Positions 59,239-64,000 of a stretch of 64,000 nucleotides of DNA are shown here, in pieces. The position numbers and the translations under genes are program-made. Every line of letters starts with the position of its first letter. Position 1 is the first letter of the stretch. The notes beneath the pieces are model-generated. The model was not told the DNA's origin and did not search any database. It worked only from the letters and a program-made list of their open reading frames with translations. Origin of the DNA: Methylotenera sp. (lineage in GTDB: Bacteria > Pseudomonadota > Gammaproteobacteria > Burkholderiales > Methylophilaceae); the NCBI GenBank assembly GCA_021732365.1, contig JAKFVD010000012.1:1-64000 (forward strand), read 5' to 3'.

Positions 59239-59649
59239 TTAGTCAATCCGATTCATGCGATTAAATACCCATTTTCCAACAGAAGCACTCACGCCACTTA
59301 ACAGCGTGCCCCATGTAATATCAATCAGCGACAAACTGAGCGGCCAATCTTTTAATAAGGCTAAATTGGTTAAATCGTAGCTGGCATATACAAAAAACCC
59401 AAAAGTAGCGGCTGCCACAAAGGTGTTTTTAAGCCCTTTATGATGTCGATTAGGCATAAGCGCAAACCACATTAAGCCAGATACATACACGAGATAAAAC
59501 AAGCCTGCAAACAATAAATTTGGCTTAGCAGCCATTAAATGACCTATACCTTGTTGGTAAATTGGCTGCGCAATCATGCTTAACCAAATAATATCTAATA
59601 CAAACATCACAACGATGATGGTGAGATAGGCAGGTAAAAATTTTAACAA
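59239..59649 (-). CDS. DUF2177 membrane protein
   Basis: 136 residues, four membrane segments. VMFVLDIIWLSMIAQPIYQQGIGHL and FGFFVYASYDLTNLALLKDWPLSLSLIDITWG (in parts) are the DUF2177 pattern. Function unknown. Found with CsbD and DUF3309 genes in other genomes as far as I recall. Convergent with clsB. Confidence 0.85.
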   Translation of the reverse strand: MLKFLPAYLTIIVVMFVLDIIWLSMIAQPIYQQGIGHLMAAKPNLLFAGLFYLVYVSGLMWFALMPNRHHKGLKNTFVAAATFGFFVYASYDLTNLALLKDWPLSLSLIDITWGTLLSGVSASVGKWVFNRMNRID

Positions 59650-59742
59650 GATGAAATTTCCTATATCAATAAGGCGTAAGCATTAAAAAGATGCCATGCT
59701 TAATAGCGCATGTAGTTTAACCTAGTTAAAGTAGCTTAACTA

Positions 59743-61101
59743 TCACGGTGTGCTGGCTGTTACGCGCCAAATGGTATTGCCTACATCATCTGCCACAAGC
59801 AATGCGCCACTTTTGTCTAACGCCACGCCTACTGGCCGGCCGTATGCATCACCTTGTGCACTCAAAAAACCAGTTAACACATCAATAGGCAACCCTGTTG
59901 GTTTGCCATTCAAAAAAGGTACAAAAATCACTTTATAGCCACTGCGCGGCTTACGGTTCCATGAGCCGTGCTGACCAATAAACATACCGTTAGCAAACGT
60001 ATCGGGCAAAGTTGTGCCTTGCGATGCTGCCAAGCCCAGCGATGCCGTATGCGAACCTAGCGCATAATCTGGCGCTATTGCTTTAGCCACCAAATCAGGT
60101 TGTGGTGGTTGCACACGCTCATCCACATGCTGGCCATAATAGCTATAAGGCCAGCCATAAAAAGCGCCATCTTGCACAGAAGTTAAATAATCAGGCACCA
60201 AATCACCGCCAATTTCATCACGTTCATTCACCACGGTAAATAAAGTATTGCTCATTGGCTCCCAAGCCATGCCATTGGGGTTACGCAAACCAGAGGCAAA
60301 AATACGGTAGGTGCTAGTTTTAATATCAACTTCTAATATGGCCGCGCGTTCAAATTCGGCTTGCATGCCGTTTTCTGCTACGTTGCTGTTAGAGCCTACA
60401 GTGACGTAAAGCTTGCTGCCATCTGCATTCGCAATAATATTTTTAGTCCAGTGATGATTAATGCCGCTAGGCAAGTCAATTATTTTTTCGCCAGGGTCTG
60501 CAATTTTTTTATCGCCCTCTGTGTAGTTGAATCGCACAATCGCATTTGCATTAGCAACATATAAATGGTTGCCCACTAATGCCATACCAAAGGGTGAGTA
60601 CAAGCCCTCTAAAAACGCTAAGCGCATGTCAGAAACGCCATCTCCGTCTACATCGCGCAGCAAAGTAATGCGGTTTGCACTTGGCACTCCAGCGCCAGCG
60701 CGCTTCATCACCATGCCCATTACCCAGCCTCTAATACCGCCGCCATCTGCCTTGGGTGGCGCATTGGTTTCTGCCACCAACACATCGCCATTAGGTAAAA
60801 CAGTCATCCAGCGCGGATGCTCTAGGCCGCTTGCAAAAGCGGCAACGCGGGTGCCAGCGGCTGGAATAGGCATTGTTGTATTTGGCCAGCCTTGTGCCGG
60901 CGCAATGTTAACAGTTGGTATCAGGCTTTTATTTGGCGCAGGTAATGTGGGGTTTGCACCCACGCCTGCAGAAACTGGCAAACTAGCCACTTCGCCACAG
61001 GCTGTTAAAAACAAGGCACTTAGAAATAAGGCAAATATGCCTAATGTCGATTTAAACCCAGCGTTAAATTGACTGAAACCGACATTATTTTTTATCATCA
61101 T
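59743..61101 (-). CDS. PQQ-type sugar/sorbosone dehydrogenase lipoprotein
   Basis: 452 residues with a lipoprotein signal ([13 protein letters not shown]), then a six-bladed beta-propeller: [55 protein letters not shown] and [16 protein letters not shown] are of the L-sorbosone/glucose dehydrogenase (GDH) type. Natural substrate unknown. Start ATG 61101 overlaps the DUF3309 stop (ATGA), so it is probably coupled to that gene. Confidence 0.87.
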   Translation of the reverse strand: MMIKNNVGFSQFNAGFKSTLGIFALFLSALFLTACGEVASLPVSAGVGANPTLPAPNKSLIPTVNIAPAQGWPNTTMPIPAAGTRVAAFASGLEHPRWMTVLPNGDVLVAETNAPPKADGGGIRGWVMGMVMKRAGAGVPSANRITLLRDVDGDGVSDMRLAFLEGLYSPFGMALVGNHLYVANANAIVRFNYTEGDKKIADPGEKIIDLPSGINHHWTKNIIANADGSKLYVTVGSNSNVAENGMQAEFERAAILEVDIKTSTYRIFASGLRNPNGMAWEPMSNTLFTVVNERDEIGGDLVPDYLTSVQDGAFYGWPYSYYGQHVDERVQPPQPDLVAKAIAPDYALGSHTASLGLAASQGTTLPDTFANGMFIGQHGSWNRKPRSGYKVIFVPFLNGKPTGLPIDVLTGFLSAQGDAYGRPVGVALDKSGALLVADDVGNTIWRVTASTP

Positions 61102-61256
61102 ATACGCCCCATTAACACCAAAACAATTAAGATAATGACCACTAAACCTAAACCACCACTTGGGCCATAACCCCAGCTTTTACTGTGCGACCAGCCTGGA
61201 AATGCGCCAATCAGCATTAAAATTAAAACGATTAATAATATGGTACCTAAGCTCAT
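61098..61256 (-). CDS. DUF3309 two-segment membrane peptide
   Basis: 52 residues; [20 protein letters not shown], the turn [17 protein letters not shown], then [15 protein letters not shown]: two hydrophobic helices with the family PSGG loop. Function unknown. The stop overlaps the start of the dehydrogenase gene. Upstream sequence AGGGGATTAT is a plausible ribosome site. Not in many gene calls because it is short. Confidence 0.85.
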   Translation of the reverse strand: MSLGTILLIVLILMLIGAFPGWSHSKSWGYGPSGGLGLVVIILIVLVLMGRI

Positions 61257-61297
61257 GATAATCCCCTTTTGAAAATTAAGTTAGTACGTGAAAATAC

Positions 61298-61567
61298 CTA
61301 TTCTGCAAGTGGCTCTGGCGCTGCTTCAACTTCTGGCGGCGTAATAATAATGGTTGTATCGCCGCTTGCCTCACCTGTTTCACCTTGTATACCCGCATCG
61401 CCAGTTTCTCCCGTTGCACCTGTTTGACCTGATTCTCCTGCAGGGCCTGCTGGGCCTGGAACTGGCACTATAATGGTTTCAGCTGGCACGTTGACTACGG
61501 TTGGTTTATCGCATGCAGTTAAGCTTAATAAGCCAATAATTGAAGCAGTTAATATGAAATGGTTCAT
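61298..61567 (-). CDS. Collagen-like lipoprotein
   Basis: 89 residues: lipoprotein signal IGLLSLTACDK (Cys 19), then a short extended stretch and about nine Gly-X-Y triplets (GPAGPAGESGQTGATGET, then GDAGIQGETGEASGD), then an acidic Pro-rich end. A surface or periplasmic triple-helical spacer is likely, role unknown. Start ATG 61567, ribosome site AAGGATTATTC. Next to DUF3309 with a 41-base gap. Confidence 0.8.
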   Translation of the reverse strand: MNHFILTASIIGLLSLTACDKPTVVNVPAETIIVPVPGPAGPAGESGQTGATGETGDAGIQGETGEASGDTTIIITPPEVEAAPEPLAE

Positions 61568-61627
61568 GAATAATCCTTATAAATGTGGTGAGTGCGCATA
61601 GTGTAGGCTTTAAACAATCGCACTTCG

Positions 61628-61684
61628 GTGCGCTGTCGTACATAGGCATTCATATCATCACACTAGCAATGTACGACAGCGCAC
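61628..61684. promoter_or_regulatory. 16-bp perfect inverted repeat, candidate Crp-type operator pair
   Basis: GTGCGCTGTCGTACAT (61628-61643) and ATGTACGACAGCGCAC (61669-61684), 25 bases apart. Each arm is itself a near-palindrome of the form TGTRCG-N4-CGYACA, 41 bases centre to centre. It lies between the divergent collagen-like lipoprotein and the Cys-rich small gene. It could be a hairpin on RNA or a paired operator on DNA. Confidence 0.7.
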
Positions 61685-61746
61685 AGACCCGTTTGAAGAT
61701 AAAATCTATTGTGTACTAACTAATGAGTTTAAATTGGGACGCAATC

Positions 61747-61902
61747 ATGATGAAATCTACTTGTAACTGTCCACTTTGTGCTGGCTATGCGGTGCGTATT
61801 CATCGCCGTTTGGCAGATAGAGTAATTAGTTGGTTTAAGCCTGTTTATCGTTATGAGTGCCAAGATTACCATTGCCAATGGCAAGGTAACATTCGTTGCT
61901 AA
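61747..61902 (+). CDS. 51-residue Cys-rich protein
   Basis: Starts MMKSTCNCPLCAGYAVRI (first Cys set C-x-C-x2-C) and ends YECQDYHCQWQGNIRC, six Cys and several His/Trp, zinc-ribbon-like. Basic middle RIHRRLADR. No ribosome site stands out. Unrecognised. It ends 12 bases before the start of the PAS/GGDEF/EAL gene, so both may be one transcript under the operator pair. Confidence 0.6.
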   Translation: MMKSTCNCPLCAGYAVRIHRRLADRVISWFKPVYRYECQDYHCQWQGNIRC

Positions 61903-61914
61903 ATCTGTTTATAT

Positions 61915-63714
61915 TTGGTTAGCCATATTTATCGCAGATTCATTTCAGCAGGATTCATTATAAAAAACCCTATTATTCAAAATCTTAATGTTGAAAATCC
62001 TACTATTTTTAACGACGCACTATATAAAGATAAAATTAGGGCTGAAATTGCACTTAACTCAATTAGCGATGCAGTCATTTGCACCGATATTCGTGGCAAT
62101 ATCGATTACTTAAATATTGCGGCTGAAAAAATAACAGGTTGGTCGCGCGAAGAAGCCGCTGGACATCCATTCAGCCATGTGTTTCAGATTATTGATGGCG
62201 CCACCCGCCAGCCTATCATTAACCCTGTCGATTTAGTCTTGCAATCGAACAAAGCGATGGGCTTAGCCGAAGATACGGTATTGGTTAGACGTGATGGCAG
62301 CGAAATTGAAATTGCAGATTCCGCTTCGCCTATTCATGATTGGGATAGTAAACTGACTGGCGTGGTAGTGGTGTTTCATGATGTAAGCGTGGCAAAAGCC
62401 ATGAGCATGAAAATGACGCATTTGGCGCAACATGATTTTTTAACCAATCTACCTAACCGTGTACTGTTAAATGATCGCATTGCGCAGGCGATTGCGTCAG
62501 CTAATCGTTATGGCACGCAAGTGGCGCTACTTTTTTTGGATTTAGATAATTTTAAGCATATTAATGATTCATTAGGCCATGCGACTGGCGATAAATTATT
62601 GCAATCGGTCACCAAGCGCCTCAGTTCCAGTGTGCGCAATACGGACACGGTTAGCCGGCAAGGTGGCGATGAATTTATTATTTTATTAGAAGACAGCAAA
62701 ACAGGTAAAACAGCCGCCTTAACTGCCGAAAAGATTTTAGAAGAGCTCACCTTGCCACATATCATTGGCAAATGTCAGTTGCATATCACCACTAGCATCG
62801 GCATCAGCGTTTACCCACAAAATGGCTCAGATGCCGAAGAATTGCTTAAGAATGCAGATACTGCCATGTATCACGCCAAAGAAAATGGGCGCAATAACTA
62901 CCAGTTTTTTGAAAACGAGATGAACACGCGCGCTGTGCAGCGACTACAGATTGAAGCGGATTTGCGTGTTGCATTAGAAAAGAAACAGTTTGTATTGCAC
63001 TATCAGCCTAAAATTAATTTAGATAATAACCAAATAACAGGCGTGGAATGCTTGTTGCGCTGGCAACATGATGAGCGGGGCGAAATGCTGCCAGAACAAT
63101 TTGTCGCCATTGCCGAAGAATCGGGATTAATCGTGCCAATTGGCCGCTGGGTATTGCGTGAGGCCTGTAAACAAGCCAAAAAATGGTTGGATGAAAGTAA
63201 GCCAATTATCATTATCGCGGTCAATATTTCAGCAAAAGAGTTCTTGCATAAAGACTTTGTAGAAAATGTGCGCGCGATTTTAATTGAGTCGCAATTGCCT
63301 TCATCTCACTTAGAGCTAGAAATTACCGAAAGCGTACTCATGCGCGACGCACAATCCAGCACTGCAATCTTGCATCAATTAAAGCAAATAGGCATTCAAT
63401 TAACGGTTGATGATTTTGGCACAGGCTATTCCAGCCTAAGTTATTTGCAACAGTTTCCAATTGATGTGCTTAAAATTGATCAGTCTTTTGTACATCAAGT
63501 TGCGTCTGCCTCTGATGAGGGCGTGATTGTGAGCGCCATTATTAGTATGGGCAATAGCCTTAAACTAAGGGTGATTGCAGAAGGCATTGAAAATAAAATG
63601 CAGCTGGATTTTTTAAAAAGCCGTCATTGTACAGAGGGTCAGGGCTATTTTTTTAGCCCTGCATTGATAGCCACGGCGTTTGCGGCAACTTACCTAAAAA
63701 CCAATATTAGCTAA
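61915..63714 (+). CDS. PAS-GGDEF-EAL cyclic-di-GMP enzyme
   Basis: 599 residues, no membrane segment. PAS about 45-160 (AVICTDIRGNIDYLNIAAEKI), GGDEF about 170-335 with RQGGDEFIILL, EAL about 340-595 with ECLLRW in place of EALLRW, then NISAKEF, ELEITESVLM and DDFGTGYSSL. The ECL variant is common in active enzymes, so the direction is not certain. The start is TTG 61915; no ATG is near. Confidence 0.9.
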   Translation: MVSHIYRRFISAGFIIKNPIIQNLNVENPTIFNDALYKDKIRAEIALNSISDAVICTDIRGNIDYLNIAAEKITGWSREEAAGHPFSHVFQIIDGATRQPIINPVDLVLQSNKAMGLAEDTVLVRRDGSEIEIADSASPIHDWDSKLTGVVVVFHDVSVAKAMSMKMTHLAQHDFLTNLPNRVLLNDRIAQAIASANRYGTQVALLFLDLDNFKHINDSLGHATGDKLLQSVTKRLSSSVRNTDTVSRQGGDEFIILLEDSKTGKTAALTAEKILEELTLPHIIGKCQLHITTSIGISVYPQNGSDAEELLKNADTAMYHAKENGRNNYQFFENEMNTRAVQRLQIEADLRVALEKKQFVLHYQPKINLDNNQITGVECLLRWQHDERGEMLPEQFVAIAEESGLIVPIGRWVLREACKQAKKWLDESKPIIIIAVNISAKEFLHKDFVENVRAILIESQLPSSHLELEITESVLMRDAQSSTAILHQLKQIGIQLTVDDFGTGYSSLSYLQQFPIDVLKIDQSFVHQVASASDEGVIVSAIISMGNSLKLRVIAEGIENKMQLDFLKSRHCTEGQGYFFSPALIATAFAATYLKTNIS

Positions 63715-63752
63715 TACCTGCAAGACTAGGTTTATCTGCGTAGATATTACTT

Positions 63753-64000
63753 TTATTTACCCATATGTTCACTGAGTAAAAACGGTTTCGATTGATAAAA
63801 GTGGCCATCAATATTAATTTGGTTTTCTTGCCATTCAGTCAATTGCGCATCTACTTGAGCCTGACTTAACCCATAAATAAACTGAATTTTGCGTACTAAA
63901 TAACTGCGTCTACCTGCAATTTCATCTAAGTGCGCATCGGTTAGTTTGTCCCAATCGTGCTTGATAACGCTTTTAAATAACTCCCAATTACTTTCAATTT
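63753..64000 (-). CDS. CsbD-like protein, 5' end outside the window
   Basis: Partial, at least 81 residues read from the minus strand. IESNWELFKSVIKHDWDKLT, DEIAGRRSYLVRKIQFIYGL and EEWQENQ-like AQLTEWQENQ match the CsbD family helices (a general stress protein family). The tail FLLSEHMGK is extra. The start lies beyond 64000. It fits a stress cluster with DUF3309 and DUF2177. Confidence 0.8.
   Translation of the reverse strand, partial: IESNWELFKSVIKHDWDKLTDAHLDEIAGRRSYLVRKIQFIYGLSQAQVDAQLTEWQENQINIDGHFYQSKPFLLSEHMGK

Overview
The window is a chromosomal stretch of a Gram-negative bacterium, most likely a betaproteobacterium of the Methylophilaceae (Methylotenera/Methylophilus type). This placement is inferred from gene order (lnt-glyQ-glyS-gmhB-plsC; pcnB-folK-deoxynucleoside kinase-panB-panC; recA-recX-alaS-lysC), from a base composition of roughly 42-45% GC that is low for the class, and from protein character (MlaA, Lnt, NhaD, a two-subunit GlyRS). 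No rRNA, IS element, integrase, phage gene or CRISPR array was seen. Coding density is very high; the only gene-free gap longer than 300 bases is 46630-47080.

Layout: 0.1-7 kb holds lipoprotein acylation, glycyl-tRNA synthetase, heptose phosphatase and acyltransferase genes. 7-11 kb has a SCO copper chaperone, ilvE, a zinc-finger protein, an LRR-protein kinase and murI. 11-18 kb has a cobalamin adenosyltransferase, RNA polyadenylation, folate and pantothenate synthesis and two ribosome factors (RsfS, RlmH), interrupted by a VPLPA-CTERM-type surface protein. 18-29 kb has a small protein behind a sigma-54-like promoter, photolyase, MlaA, PmbA, DarP, NhaD, a PDZ protein, Mog, and the overlapping genes thiL-pgpA-pncC. 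29-35 kb has recA, recX, alaS, lysC and two tRNAs. 35-38 kb has SelO and a DUF6279 lipoprotein. 38-44.4 kb is a sulfate uptake operon: YezD-like protein, outer-membrane porin, Sbp, an interrupted molbindin, CysT, CysW and CysA. 44.4-54.6 kb has an exported KatG, a membrane PAS/GGDEF/EAL protein, RecQ, an exonuclease/GIY-YIG fusion and a MOSC protein. 54.6-56.3 kb has small unknown proteins and galE. 56.3-64 kb is an envelope/stress-type cluster: Crp/Fnr regulator, EEP hydrolase, cardiolipin-synthase-like protein, DUF2177, PQQ-type sugar dehydrogenase lipoprotein, DUF3309, collagen-like lipoprotein, a tiny Cys-rich protein, PAS/GGDEF/EAL and a partial CsbD-like protein.

Most unusual points: (1) both aminoacyl-tRNA synthetases coded here, GlyS and AlaS, carry in-frame AT-rich segments that lengthen them beyond the usual family size (about 112 residues in AlaS, about 45-50 in GlyS). 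(2) The molbindin in the sulfate operon is cut by a single in-frame TAA where the family expects a sense codon, and clear molbindin sequence continues after it. (3) A motif of the form TGTRCG-N4-CGYACA occurs upstream of the Crp/Fnr gene and twice, as a 16-bp perfect inverted repeat, at the promoter region of the DUF3309/collagen-like cluster, suggesting a local regulon. (4) A 123-bp hairpin-like repeat element with inverted ends lies at 53671-53793. I did not find a clear new defence or mobile system; the synthetase insertions and the Crp-linked cluster are the best candidates for undescribed biology.
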